Shown here: one piece after another, positions 7,344 to 16,871 of the stretch
How positions within the stretch are numbered: the first letter of the stretch is position 1
Layout: each line of letters begins with the position of its first letter
Origin: JBBTTE01 sp038064395
GTDB taxonomy: Bacteria; Patescibacteriota; Saccharimonadia; Saccharimonadales; UBA4665
DNA length: 64,000 nt
Direction: 5' to 3'
Assembly (NCBI GenBank): GCA_038064395.1
Contig: JBBTTE010000008.1
Coordinates: forward strand, 1-64,000
Position numbers and translations under genes: made by a program
The notes under the pieces: model-generated
Seen by the model: the letters and a program-made list of their open reading frames with translations, nothing else
Database searches by the model: none
Told to the model about the DNA's origin: nothing

Positions 7344-8894
7344 GTGCCAGACCTATCCATAACAGAATTATCAGACGACATACGAGCGGCGATTGCCGAA
7401 CTCAAGCAACGTCCAGACATTGAGGACGTAGGTGTTGTTACCCGTGTTGGTGACGGCATTGCTTGGATTTACGGCCTAAGTAAGGCTGGTTATAACGAAA
7501 TGCTCGAAATCGATGGCACAAGTGGCCAAAAGGTCACTGCCTTCGCCTTCAACCTTGGCGAAGATGAAATCGGCGCCGTGCTTCTCGGTGAAGACACTGA
7601 AGTCAAAGCCGGTGCTAGCGTTCGCCTAAGTGGTAGCGTTCTAGAAATCCCTGTCGGTCCAGAAATGGTCGGCCGTGTCGTCGACCCACTAGGCAATCCT
7701 TTGGATGGCCTAGGTCCGATCAAGACCAAGCTGAAGAGTCGTCTTGAGCGCCAAGCTCCAGATGTATTGTCTCGTAAGAGCGTTCATGAACCACTCATGA
7801 CAGGTATTATGGCAGTCGATGCCACTGTGCCGATTGGCCGTGGTCAGCGTGAGCTAATCATTGGTGACCGCCAGACCGGTAAGACAGCTATTGTAGTTGA
7901 CACTATGGTCAACCAGGCTCGTCAGAAGACCGGCGTTATTAATGTCTATGTCGCCATTGGTCAGAAGCTATCTAAGATTGCTGCCTTGCAAGAGCGTCTT
8001 AAGCGCGAGGGTGTGATGGATCAGACAATTATTGTTGCTACCGGTCCGTCCGACCCCGCAGCCATGCTTTACTTGGCGCCATATGCTGGTTGTGCAATGG
8101 GTGAATACTTCCGCGACAACAAGCAGCACGCTCTAATCATCTATGATGACCTATCCAAGCACGCTGCTGCCTACCGCCAAATGTCACTACTGCTTCGACG
8201 CCCACCAGGACGCGAAGCTTATCCCGGTGATGTGTTCTACATTCACTCCCGCTTGCTAGAGCGTTCGGCCAAGCTAAGTGATAAGTTAGGCGGAGGCTCA
8301 TTGACTGCCTTGCCGATCATCGAAACCCAAGCTGGCGACATCAGTGCCTACATACCGACCAACGTGATCTCGATTACTGACGGACAGGTCTTCCTAGAAA
8401 CTAACCTGTTCTATCAGGGTATTCGCCCAGCTATTTCGGTCGGTCTATCGGTCTCCCGTGTCGGTGGCTCAGCACAGACTAAGGCTATTAAGGCAGTTGG
8501 TGGTAGCCTCAAGCTGGAGCTAGCCCAGTTCCGCGAATTAGCGGCCTTCTCTCAGTTCTCAACTGATCTCGACCCAGAAACTCGTCAGATAATCGAGCGT
8601 GGTCAGCGTTTGACAGAGCTGCTTAAGCAGGCTCAGTTTAGCCCTTACTCAATCTGGGAAATGTACTCTACGCTTTACGCTGCTAACAAAGGTATTTTTG
8701 ACGCTATCCCACTTGAAAAGGTTAAGCCAGCCGAAGAAGCCCTACACCGCGAACTTAAGAGCAAGCATGCTAAGTTAATCGATGCTTTGAACACTGGCGA
8801 TAAGCCAACTGACGCTCAGAACGAAGCCCTACTTAAGGTAGCTAAGACAATAGCTAGCAGCTACAAGTCCGCTAAGAAAGCTGATAAGGAGTAA
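7344..8894 (+). CDS. atpA: ATP synthase F1 subunit alpha
   Basis: Full-length 516-residue non-catalytic nucleotide-binding subunit. The P-loop GDRQTGKT is at residues 174-181, and the C-terminal half includes the conserved ISVGLSVSRVGGSAQ segment. Translation starts at GTG, preceded by AAAGGA about 8 nt upstream. Confidence 0.98.
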   Translation: MPDLSITELSDDIRAAIAELKQRPDIEDVGVVTRVGDGIAWIYGLSKAGYNEMLEIDGTSGQKVTAFAFNLGEDEIGAVLLGEDTEVKAGASVRLSGSVLEIPVGPEMVGRVVDPLGNPLDGLGPIKTKLKSRLERQAPDVLSRKSVHEPLMTGIMAVDATVPIGRGQRELIIGDRQTGKTAIVVDTMVNQARQKTGVINVYVAIGQKLSKIAALQERLKREGVMDQTIIVATGPSDPAAMLYLAPYAGCAMGEYFRDNKQHALIIYDDLSKHAAAYRQMSLLLRRPPGREAYPGDVFYIHSRLLERSAKLSDKLGGGSLTALPIIETQAGDISAYIPTNVISITDGQVFLETNLFYQGIRPAISVGLSVSRVGGSAQTKAIKAVGGSLKLELAQFRELAAFSQFSTDLDPETRQIIERGQRLTELLKQAQFSPYSIWEMYSTLYAANKGIFDAIPLEKVKPAEEALHRELKSKHAKLIDALNTGDKPTDAQNEALLKVAKTIASSYKSAKKADKE

Positions 8895-8900
8895 TAGACC

Positions 8901-9767
8901 TTGGCAAGCACGATCGCACTCAAAAGACGCATTACCTCGATTCGAGGTACCCGTCAGATTACTAAGGCCATGGAACTGGTCTCGGCCAGCAAACTGCGCC
9001 GTGCTCAAGAGTACGCTGCAGCCAGTCGTGAGTATCGTGACCTAGCCTATGATCTGTTGAGGCGCCTTAACTCTATTAGCGAAGTTGAGCGTCAACCGCT
9101 ATTCCGCAAACGACCAGTCAAGAATCGCCTGTACGTGGTTGTTACAAGTAACACTGGTCTAGCTGGTGCTTACAACGCCAACACCCTGAAGTCTCTGACT
9201 ACGAGTTTGCGCCGTGACCGTGCCGACAAGGTTAAGAGTCACGTCGTCACCATTGGCAGCAAGGGTGCTAACTTCGTTCGTCGCCTCGGTGATGTCAATC
9301 TGTTAGCGGCCTATCCGCCATTTGGTGATAACCCAACTGCAAATGACGTTCGACCAATCCTCAATACCGTAATGGAGCAATACAAGACCGAAGCCGTCGA
9401 CGAGATTGTGATTCTTTACACTCAGTTCAAGTCAACTATCGTCCAGGTGTCGCAGACCCAACAGCTTCTACCTGCACCATTACTTGATAACGATAGCGAG
9501 TCATTGCCAATCAGTAACTTCGAACCTGATGTCGAGACAGTTGTTGACCAAGTCACCACTCGACTTATTGAAGCCCAGATTTGGCAAGCAGTTCTAGAGA
9601 GCTTAGCTTCCGAGCATGCTATGCGCATGCTAGCCACCAAGAACGCTACCGATAACGCCAACGACCTGATCAAGGACTATACCTTGGAACTTAACACCGC
9701 CCGTCAAGCCGCCATTACCCAAGAATTGGCTGAAATATCAGGCGGCGCGGAAGCATTAAACGGATAA
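8901..9767 (+). CDS. atpG: ATP synthase F1 subunit gamma
   Basis: The 288-residue rotor shaft. The N-terminal helix carries the family signature (RITSIRGTRQITKAMELVSA), and the C-terminal helix contains MRMLATKNATDNA. It starts at TTG, 6 nt after atpA, with GGAG upstream. Subunit gamma rotates inside the alpha/beta hexamer. Confidence 0.97.
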   Translation: MASTIALKRRITSIRGTRQITKAMELVSASKLRRAQEYAAASREYRDLAYDLLRRLNSISEVERQPLFRKRPVKNRLYVVVTSNTGLAGAYNANTLKSLTTSLRRDRADKVKSHVVTIGSKGANFVRRLGDVNLLAAYPPFGDNPTANDVRPILNTVMEQYKTEAVDEIVILYTQFKSTIVQVSQTQQLLPAPLLDNDSESLPISNFEPDVETVVDQVTTRLIEAQIWQAVLESLASEHAMRMLATKNATDNANDLIKDYTLELNTARQAAITQELAEISGGAEALNG

Positions 9768-9794
9768 TCCAGAGAGACTAAAGAAGGAGAACAT

Positions 9795-11195
9795 ATGGCA
9801 TCGTCAACCAAACAACAAACTAAATCAGGCAAGATCACCCAGATTGTTGGTGTCGTCGTTGATATCGAATTCAGCACAGGCAACTTGCCAGCTATTTATA
9901 ACGCCCTGACAGTCGAACTAGACGGTAAGCAAGTAACTCTAGAAGTTGCTCAGCACCTTAGCGAATCAAACATTCGTGCGATTGCTCTAAGCTCAACTGA
10001 TGGTCTAGAGCGCGGCGCTATCGTTAGCGACACTGGTGCACCTATTAGCGTGCCAACTGGTGACGAAACTCTCGGTCGTATGTTCAACGTAATTGGCGAG
10101 CCAATTGACGGCAAAGGTGGCAACTTCAAGACCAAGGCACCTATTCACCGTGCTCCACCGCCACTTATTGACCAGTCTGGCAGTGTTGAGATCATGGAAA
10201 CAGGTATTAAGGTCATCGACCTGATCTGTCCTATGACCAAGGGTGGTAAGGCAGGACTTTTCGGTGGTGCTGGTGTCGGTAAGACCGTTCTTATCCAAGA
10301 GCTTATTAACAACATTGCTAAGTTCCACTCTGGTTACTCTGTTTTTGCTGGTGTCGGTGAACGTACCCGTGAAGGTAACGATCTGTACTACGAAATGGAA
10401 GAATCAGGCGTACTTAAGAACACTTCCCTAGTCTTCGGCCAGATGAATGAACCCCCAGGTGCTCGTTTGCGTGTTGCCTTGAGTGCTCTAACGATTGCTG
10501 AGAGTTTCCGTGACAAAGGTAGCGACGTGCTGTTATTCGTTGACAACATTTTCCGTTACACCCAAGCCGGTGCTGAGGTTTCAGCCCTACTTGGTCGTTT
10601 GCCATCAGCTGTAGGTTACCAGCCTAACCTAGCGCAAGAAATGGGCCAGTTGCAGGAACGTATTACCTCGACTCGTGAAGGCTCCGTAACCTCTATTCAA
10701 GCTGTTTATGTGCCTGCTGACGACCTTACTGACCCAGCTCCAGCCACAACCTTCGCCCACCTTGACTCAACTATCTCACTTAACCGTGCCCTAACAGAGA
10801 TCGGTATCTATCCCGCAGTCGACCCACTAGACTCTAGCTCGACTATTCTTGACCCCGAGATCGTCGGCGAAGAGCACTATAACGTCGCTCGTGAGGTTCA
10901 ACGTGTCTTGCAGCGTTACAAGGACCTACAAGACATTATTGCGATTCTTGGTATGGAGGAGCTCTCCGAAGATGACAAGCAGCTAGTGGCTCGTGCGCGT
11001 CGTATACAGCGTTTCTTGAGTCAGCCGTTCTTCGTGGCCGAGCAGTTTACTAACAACCCTGGTCAATACGTTAAGCTATCCGACACAATTCAAGGCTTCA
11101 AAGAGATCCTTGAGGGTAAACACGATGATAAGCCAGAAAGCGCCTTCTACCTTAAGGGTGGCATCAAGGACGTAATTAAGGCTGGAGCTAAGTAA
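9795..11195 (+). CDS. atpD: ATP synthase F1 subunit beta
   Basis: The 466-residue catalytic subunit. P-loop GGAGVGKT lies at residues 157-164, followed by GERTREGND with the catalytic glutamate, VDNIFRYTQAGAEVSALLGR, and a DELSEEE-like loop here reading EELSEDDKQ. It has a good Shine-Dalgarno (AAGGAGAA) before the ATG. Confidence 0.98.
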   Translation: MASSTKQQTKSGKITQIVGVVVDIEFSTGNLPAIYNALTVELDGKQVTLEVAQHLSESNIRAIALSSTDGLERGAIVSDTGAPISVPTGDETLGRMFNVIGEPIDGKGGNFKTKAPIHRAPPPLIDQSGSVEIMETGIKVIDLICPMTKGGKAGLFGGAGVGKTVLIQELINNIAKFHSGYSVFAGVGERTREGNDLYYEMEESGVLKNTSLVFGQMNEPPGARLRVALSALTIAESFRDKGSDVLLFVDNIFRYTQAGAEVSALLGRLPSAVGYQPNLAQEMGQLQERITSTREGSVTSIQAVYVPADDLTDPAPATTFAHLDSTISLNRALTEIGIYPAVDPLDSSSTILDPEIVGEEHYNVAREVQRVLQRYKDLQDIIAILGMEELSEDDKQLVARARRIQRFLSQPFFVAEQFTNNPGQYVKLSDTIQGFKEILEGKHDDKPESAFYLKGGIKDVIKAGAK

Positions 11196-11197
11196 AA

Positions 11198-11623
11198 GTG
11201 TTTCACTTCCAGTTAGTCAGTATTAGTGGCAAGAAGTTCGATGAGGACGTGCACGAAGTTATTCTGCCAACTCTCGATGGTGAAATTGGTGTTCTACAAG
11301 ACCACATGCCACTTGTCAGTGTTGCTACTACAGGAGCAATTGCTATCAGACGCAATCCTAAGGATTCTGACGCTCAACGCGAGTACTTCGCTTCTAGCGG
11401 TGGTGTCGTTGAAGTCTCTGGTAACACCTTGCGTGTGCTAGTTGACGAAGCTGACAGCGCTGATGAGATCAACGAAGCCGAAGTTCAGAAGGCTCTAGAT
11501 CGAGCCCACAAGATGAAAGCCGAAGCCAAAGACGAGATAAGCCTAGAGCATGCTCAAACTCTAGTTGACCGTCAAGGCGTACGTTTGCACGTTGCTGGAC
11601 TGAAGCGCCGAACTAAGCGCTAG
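11198..11623 (+). CDS. atpC: ATP synthase F1 subunit epsilon
   Basis: A 141-residue protein with an N-terminal beta-sandwich containing the family segment LPTLDGEIGVLQDHMPLV, then a helical C-terminal hairpin. It starts at GTG two nucleotides after the atpD stop and closes the operon. The opposing gene ends 6 nt downstream. Confidence 0.95.
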   Translation: MFHFQLVSISGKKFDEDVHEVILPTLDGEIGVLQDHMPLVSVATTGAIAIRRNPKDSDAQREYFASSGGVVEVSGNTLRVLVDEADSADEINEAEVQKALDRAHKMKAEAKDEISLEHAQTLVDRQGVRLHVAGLKRRTKR

Positions 11624-11629
11624 GATGTT

Positions 11630-12454
11630 CTAGGCCGCTATTTGCACCGGCAAAGGCTCATCGTCATGGTCTAGAATGTGAGCTAAGCGAATTGCTCCAA
11701 GACGCACAGCCATTGCATCCCAGAACTCCTCATTACTAATGTCTATAACGTCACGAACTGCGTCAGTTATTTCACCTATGTCTCCCATCGTACTTGCGTA
11801 GGCTGGTGTGCCGCTCGCATTGGCGTCGCGCACATCAAATGCTCGACCTTCTCTATAATCCACAAAGAAGCCAACTGGCGGGGAGCCTTCTTCTAGCGTT
11901 GCTGTCTGAATTGGTTTTCGTTGATGGTCACCTTGTTTCATTTCTTCTAATGCACGCTTAGGTATTTTGGGAATGAGTTTGTTCAGCAGCAAGCTTTTGC
12001 TCGCTTTGTGAATTAATTCGAAACTAGAAAAAGTAAGATCTGGCTTAAACTCTTTAGCACTTTCAAATACATCATCAGGCTCGACTGTTATGGTGTGAGT
12101 TATGGGCTCTTCATTGTTCTGCGCAGTACAAACATGATGATTGAGAAGCTCCACCCCGTACCTTTCACAAATCGTTGCGATTGAGCCAGTAAACTTGGGA
12201 AGCGTCTGATTCTGTTTAATAAAAGAGCCCGACTTTCGGGCTTCTAAGACAGTGGCATAAATTGTTGATACTCCAGAGGCGCCAGCAGCTACTTGGCGGT
12301 AGAGCTGCGTATCCTCAAGCACCTCACAGGCTGGATGGGGTGCATTCTTGTCGATACACATCCATCTCACCGGCATCCCGGTTTGTGGCATGAATTCTCT
12401 GGAAAAATCTCTCAAATTTACGCTTGCAACGCTAGGCTGCCCAGTTTCACTCAT
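11630..12454 (-). CDS. Hypothetical protein with a possible beta-carbonic-anhydrase-like metal motif
   Basis: No family recognised with certainty. The 274-residue protein is soluble. Cys33-Ile-Asp35, then a VAAGASGVSTIYA segment (56-67), then His106-x-x-Cys109 after ICERYGVELLN reproduces the order CxD ... AG ... HxxC of beta-carbonic anhydrases. The arginine that normally follows CxD is missing (Lys-Asn instead). The C-terminal half looks unrelated. If the fold is real it may be a CA-like enzyme or a derived metal protein. A TATACT box lies 4 nt before the start. It is divergent from the complex I-like operon. Confidence 0.55.
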   Translation of the reverse strand: MSETGQPSVASVNLRDFSREFMPQTGMPVRWMCIDKNAPHPACEVLEDTQLYRQVAAGASGVSTIYATVLEARKSGSFIKQNQTLPKFTGSIATICERYGVELLNHHVCTAQNNEEPITHTITVEPDDVFESAKEFKPDLTFSSFELIHKASKSLLLNKLIPKIPKRALEEMKQGDHQRKPIQTATLEEGSPPVGFFVDYREGRAFDVRDANASGTPAYASTMGDIGEITDAVRDVIDISNEEFWDAMAVRLGAIRLAHILDHDDEPLPVQIAA

Positions 12455-12701
12455 ATGAAGTATAACTTTTTATAAAATAAATTAAGACTTCAGCATAGCA
12501 AATTTGTAATGAGTATGCAATATATATCACAAAATGTCGCCTAAATGGTATATAAAGTTGGTCAACAAACAATATTTCTGCTAGTATAATATCTTGAATT
12601 CATTAAAGGGTGTTCCTTTGCGGGTTTTGTGGCTGGTGGACTAAGCTGCGGCAGAGTTACATATTTATAAAATTTATAAAAAGTAGATAGATCAGTTTAC
12701 T
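12455..12701. promoter_or_regulatory. Divergent intergenic region ahead of the complex I-like operon
   Basis: This 247-bp AT-rich gap is one of the longest in the window. It holds a TATAAT at 12585-12590 without a convincing -35 box and a small hairpin AAAGG-GTGTT-CCTTT at 12605-12619. About 80 nt of GC-richer leader follow before the first operon gene. No gene was found in it. The leader is unusual here, because most genes have almost none. Confidence 0.4.
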
Positions 12702-13247
12702 ATGCTTACATTTGTGTCCAAAATCCTCACTACTCCCAAGCAGACTATAAAGTCTGCCGTCATAATGGAGACATCGGCTGAAGTCAGTGCTGTCGGTGCA
12801 CAGGTAAAGAAAAAGATTGGTAGCTTGTTCGGTGGGTCGCTTGCTATCAGGCAAGTTGATGCAGGTTCTGATAACTCTTGCGAGAACGAGCTAGTGGCGC
12901 TCAGTAATGTCTTCTATGACTGCGAGCGCTTTGGTATTCACTTCGTAGCATCACCTAGGCACGCTGACATGTTGATGGTAACTGGGCCTGTTACGAGAAA
13001 TATGGCTGCTGCTCTAGTCAGCGCTTATGAGGCTACGCCGACACCTAAGCTTGTGGTAGCGGTCGGCGATGATGCTATAGATGGTGGTATCTTCAAGGGT
13101 AGCTATGCCGTACTTGATGGTGTTGATTCGGTCATCCCTGTCGATTATACGATTGCTGGCGATCCGCCAACGCCAACCGTTATATTACACTCATTGCTTG
13201 CGATCCTTGATGATCTTGAAGGAAAGACTCGGATCAAGAAGAAGTAA
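12702..13247 (+). CDS. NuoB/HyfI-like small subunit lacking three of four N2 cluster cysteines
   Basis: The 181-residue protein aligns along its length with HyfI/HycG and NuoB: VDAGS at 52-56, ERFGIHFVASPRHADMLMVTGPVTR at 75-99 (in part), GGIF at 128-131 and PPTP at 155-158. In relatives the four cysteines that hold the proximal 4Fe-4S cluster sit at the positions of Asp57, Cys60, Asp124 and Asp154 here. Three are therefore aspartates and only Cys60 remains, so a normal N2-type cluster cannot form. The start at 12702 has no clear Shine-Dalgarno, and an internal ATG at 12765 is a possible alternative. The stop overlaps the next start (TAATG). Confidence 0.85.
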   Translation: MLTFVSKILTTPKQTIKSAVIMETSAEVSAVGAQVKKKIGSLFGGSLAIRQVDAGSDNSCENELVALSNVFYDCERFGIHFVASPRHADMLMVTGPVTRNMAAALVSAYEATPTPKLVVAVGDDAIDGGIFKGSYAVLDGVDSVIPVDYTIAGDPPTPTVILHSLLAILDDLEGKTRIKKK

Positions 13248-15295
13248 TGTTTGAAGCGCTTGCATCACCAGCAGGGTTAAGCGTCTTAATAACGATTTTT
13301 GCTGTTGGGCTAATCGGTGCGTTAATTGTCCAAGCACACGATGTGCTTGCCAACATATGGAGCCATGGCAGTGCCACCGTCGGTTCACTGTGGGGAATGT
13401 TGTTTGCTTCATCGGTGTTGACTACGGGACAAGAGGTCGTTATAAAGGCTAATATCTCAAGTTTCTCGTTGTTCCATCTGTCGCTACGTGTAGATAAGTT
13501 AGCGGCTTTCTTCGTGTTTGTCATCTGTTTGGTCGTGTTGTTCTGTTCAGTTTATGGAGTTGGCTATGTCAGCAGTTACTACAAGCGTTACAGCATCGGG
13601 GCTCTCGGATTCTTCTACAACGCGTTTATTCTGGGGATGCTCCTAGTTGTAACGGCTGCTAACGGTATTTGGTTCTTAGTGGCATGGGAAATTATGTCGT
13701 TGGCTTCTTACTTCTTGGTTGTATATGATCGGCACGATCGCCAGAACGTCAGAGCTGGTTATGTGTATCTTGTCATGACGCATATCGGTGCGGCCTGTAT
13801 CATGCTGGCAATGCTTATATTGTTCAGCTACACTCACTCCTTTGAGTTTGACGTCATTAAGTCGCACATTGATGCTGTTCCGCAGCTGTTAATGGGGGCG
13901 GTCTTTGGCTTATCACTGATTGGCCTTGGCACAAAAGCTGGAGTTGTCCCTCTGCACATTTGGCTGCCGTCGGCACATCCGGCTGCCCCATCGCACGTAT
14001 CGGCACTAATGTCTGGAGTGATGATTAAGACTGGTATTTACATGATGATTCGGTTGTTTCTAGATGTGCTTGGTCCACCGCCTCTGTGGTGGGGTATGGT
14101 CGTGTTGATTATTGGTGGCGTGTCATCTGTCTTGGGTGTGTTGTATGCGCTTACCGAGCATGACATCAAGCGGCTACTTGCCTACCACAGTATCGAAAAC
14201 ATCGGAATTATTCTACTAGGTCTAGGCAGCGCTTTGATATTCTCCTCGTTGCATAGGCCTGAACTTGTACTGTTGTCGCTGTGTGCAGCCCTGTTCCATA
14301 CGCTTAATCACGCTACGTTTAAGTCATTACTCTTCTTGGGCGCCGGCTCAGTAATTCGCGCAACCCATACGCGTAATATTGAGAAGTATGGCGGACTTAT
14401 CAAGCTCATGCCGATCACTGCGCTGTGCTTCTTGGTGGGCTCAATGGCTATCACGGCGCTGCCTCCATTCAATGGGTTCTTCAGTGAGTGGCTGACCTTC
14501 CAATCAATGTTCAGCGGCCTTACTCACTCTGTTTTTTATGTTAAAGGGGCTTTCATGTTCGCAGCTGCAGCATTGGCCATAACTGGTGGACTAGCTCTGG
14601 CTTGTTTCGTAAAGGCCTTTGGCTCAGTGTTCTTAGCTCGTCCTCGAAGCGACGCAGCCCAAAGCGCCAATGAGGCGTCACCGCTTATGAGTGGTGGAAT
14701 GATCGGCCTTGCTACGTTATGCCTAGTTATTGGGTTGCTTGCAGCGCCAATTACAAGAGTACTTCTAAGTATTAGCCGTGATATAACAGGCTTGCAGGCT
14801 ACGGCCTCGGCCGTTGGAGCGTCGAGCGGCAGCCTTACCGTCAGGCCGCTATTATCATCTGTTTCTGGCCCAGTTCTTGGCGTGCTAATAATAATCGTGC
14901 CAGTTGGTGTTTGGCTAGCTTCTAAGTACGCTGTGTATCGCCGCCAGAAGATAAGTATGGGTCCAACTTGGGATTGTGGCACGGAGTTGAATGGTCGAAT
15001 GGAGATTACGGCGACCGGTTTCGCTCGCTCGATAATTCTGATATTCAAAGGACTGCTTCGACCTAGTTTGCAGCACAACGTGGAGTATGACGATGCGAAT
15101 AGCCGTTATATGCCTTCCTCGCGCAGGGTAGCTATGAGCGTGCACGATGTCTTCCAGGACCGTTTGTATTCACCGTTTTATGCCTGGCTACTACGAACTT
15201 CCAAGCTAATTAATCGTATACAACACGGTAACCTGAATGCTTACGTGTTGTATGTAATGGTTGCTTTGATAATAGTTTTGTTGGTAGGAGCGTAA
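13247..15295 (+). CDS. HyfB/NuoL-like proton-pumping membrane subunit
   Basis: A 682-residue polytopic protein of the Mrp antiporter family. Ion-path residues are kept: Glu148 in VAWEIMSL, Lys230 in GLGTKAG, His/Lys around SAHPAAPSH and Lys261, and Lys359 in HATFKSLLF. The C-terminal part (TWDCGTE, ITATGFARS, then VHDVFQDRLYSPF and a last helix) is the signature of the HyfB branch rather than NuoL with its long lateral helix. It should translocate protons or sodium as part of the membrane arm. Confidence 0.93.
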   Translation: MFEALASPAGLSVLITIFAVGLIGALIVQAHDVLANIWSHGSATVGSLWGMLFASSVLTTGQEVVIKANISSFSLFHLSLRVDKLAAFFVFVICLVVLFCSVYGVGYVSSYYKRYSIGALGFFYNAFILGMLLVVTAANGIWFLVAWEIMSLASYFLVVYDRHDRQNVRAGYVYLVMTHIGAACIMLAMLILFSYTHSFEFDVIKSHIDAVPQLLMGAVFGLSLIGLGTKAGVVPLHIWLPSAHPAAPSHVSALMSGVMIKTGIYMMIRLFLDVLGPPPLWWGMVVLIIGGVSSVLGVLYALTEHDIKRLLAYHSIENIGIILLGLGSALIFSSLHRPELVLLSLCAALFHTLNHATFKSLLFLGAGSVIRATHTRNIEKYGGLIKLMPITALCFLVGSMAITALPPFNGFFSEWLTFQSMFSGLTHSVFYVKGAFMFAAAALAITGGLALACFVKAFGSVFLARPRSDAAQSANEASPLMSGGMIGLATLCLVIGLLAAPITRVLLSISRDITGLQATASAVGASSGSLTVRPLLSSVSGPVLGVLIIIVPVGVWLASKYAVYRRQKISMGPTWDCGTELNGRMEITATGFARSIILIFKGLLRPSLQHNVEYDDANSRYMPSSRRVAMSVHDVFQDRLYSPFYAWLLRTSKLINRIQHGNLNAYVLYVMVALIIVLLVGA

Positions 15296-15296
15296 C

Positions 15297-16220
15297 ATGC
15301 AGCACCTATACTGGATACTACAGATTGTACTCGTGCCAATGTTGGCGCCGCTGGGCATCGGTATTACAAGCTCCATCAAGGCAAAGATGCAAAATAGACA
15401 GGGACCAAGTATTTTCCAGCCCTACCGTAACCTACGCAAGCTGTTCCACAAGGATGAGGTTATTAGTAATGATGCGTCATGGATATTCAGGCTTGCTCCT
15501 TACATTATCTTCGGTGTGACTATTATTGTTGGTGCTAGCATTCCCCTGTTTAGCTCCATATTGCACGCGCCGACTAGTGACCTACTGGTCGTGGTCTATA
15601 CGCTGGCGATCGGAACATTCTTCTTAGCCTTGGCAGGTATGGACACCGGTAGCGCATTTGGCGGCTTCGGTGCTAGCCGCGAAATGACACTGTCTGCTGT
15701 GGCCGAAGGTTCGCTCATCTTCTCCTTACTTACGCTAGTCGTTATTTCTGGTACCACCAATCTTACTGCTATCGCACACACCATCACATTTGAATACGGA
15801 CACTTCTTGATACCCATTCTCATGGCCTTCGCTGGCTTCTTGATCGTGCTATTGGCTGAAACCAAGCGTTTCCCCTTCGATAACCCAGATACACACCTAG
15901 AGTTAACCATGGTGCATGAGGCGATGCTATTAGAATATTCTGGGAAGCGCCTAGCGCTTATGGAGTGGGCCTCGGCCAATAAGCTATTCATCTTTGCAGC
16001 CATGGCGGTTAACTTGTTCTTCCCTGTGGGTATAAGTAGTAGCTTCGGGGCTAGTGCTCTATTGATAGGCGTTGGGTCGATGCTAGTAAAGGTGCTGACT
16101 ATCTATGTTGGAATCGCCATGATTGAGTCGCTGTTGGCGAAGTTCAGGTTCTTCCGACTTCCGGATCTGTTGTTCATTGCGTTTATTCTTAATGTTATTG
16201 CTATAGGATTGGTGTCGTAA
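15297..16220 (+). CDS. HyfC/NuoH-like membrane subunit
   Basis: A 307-residue polytopic subunit. The diagnostic loop AETKRFPFDNPDTHLELTMV, followed by HEAMLLEYSGKRLALMEWA, is very close to HyfC/HycD and holds the acidic residues of the E-channel that links the redox arm to the membrane arm. Both coupling loops are intact, which contrasts with the missing metal ligands in the soluble subunits. The start is 1 nt after the previous stop, and the end overlaps the next start (TAATG). Confidence 0.92.
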   Translation: MQHLYWILQIVLVPMLAPLGIGITSSIKAKMQNRQGPSIFQPYRNLRKLFHKDEVISNDASWIFRLAPYIIFGVTIIVGASIPLFSSILHAPTSDLLVVVYTLAIGTFFLALAGMDTGSAFGGFGASREMTLSAVAEGSLIFSLLTLVVISGTTNLTAIAHTITFEYGHFLIPILMAFAGFLIVLLAETKRFPFDNPDTHLELTMVHEAMLLEYSGKRLALMEWASANKLFIFAAMAVNLFFPVGISSSFGASALLIGVGSMLVKVLTIYVGIAMIESLLAKFRFFRLPDLLFIAFILNVIAIGLVS

Positions 16221-16867
16221 TGGATAGTCTCTTAATGCAGTTTTGTATTGTTCTGCTGAGCCTGACAACTTTTGGCATGCATGTAGTCAAGAAGAACTAT
16301 AGCGTCGTAGCGATGTACGGCTTGCAATCGTCGGCAATAGTTGGCTTGTTGCTGATATCGTTTCATGAGCAGCGCAGCTTGTCTTTGCTACTCGTAGCTC
16401 TCGTAACTCTAGTGGTTAAAGTTATTATGGCACCGACATTCTTCAGCCGACTTCTGAAACGGCACAAGCTTAAGTTTGCTGTCAGCACCTACGCCAGTAC
16501 ACCATTGACGCTAATCATTATTACCGGCATTATCATGTTGGCTAACTCCGCTATCTTCGCGCCACTGATTACGGTCGCGCCTGCTGCGCATAGCCATATT
16601 ATTCTGTCGATCTCGATGATGTTGATCTCGATATTCTTGATGGTCAACCGCAAGGGCGCGTTGTCGCAGGTCATAGGTGTACTTTCGCTAGAGAACTCGA
16701 TTGTGGCATTTGCGATCTTCGCAGGTCTTGAGCAGTCGGCCGTACTACAAGTTGGTATTTTGTTCGATATCTTCGTTTGGTCTAACATAGCGATCGTTCT
16801 GGTGTCGATGGTTTATCGCCATGTTGGCTCACTTGATACGACTAGCATGAGAGAGCTGCAGGATTAA
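16220..16867 (+). CDS. HyfE-like membrane subunit (NuoK-related)
   Basis: A 215-residue protein with about six or seven hydrophobic segments. Its size, position between the HyfC-like and HyfF-like genes, and the segment IGVLSLENSIVAFAIFAG, with a conserved glutamate next to SLEN as in HyfE/NuoK, support the assignment. It should sit in the membrane arm beside the antiporter-like subunits. Confidence 0.85.
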   Translation: MDSLLMQFCIVLLSLTTFGMHVVKKNYSVVAMYGLQSSAIVGLLLISFHEQRSLSLLLVALVTLVVKVIMAPTFFSRLLKRHKLKFAVSTYASTPLTLIIITGIIMLANSAIFAPLITVAPAAHSHIILSISMMLISIFLMVNRKGALSQVIGVLSLENSIVAFAIFAGLEQSAVLQVGILFDIFVWSNIAIVLVSMVYRHVGSLDTTSMRELQD

Positions 16868-16871
16868 TGGC

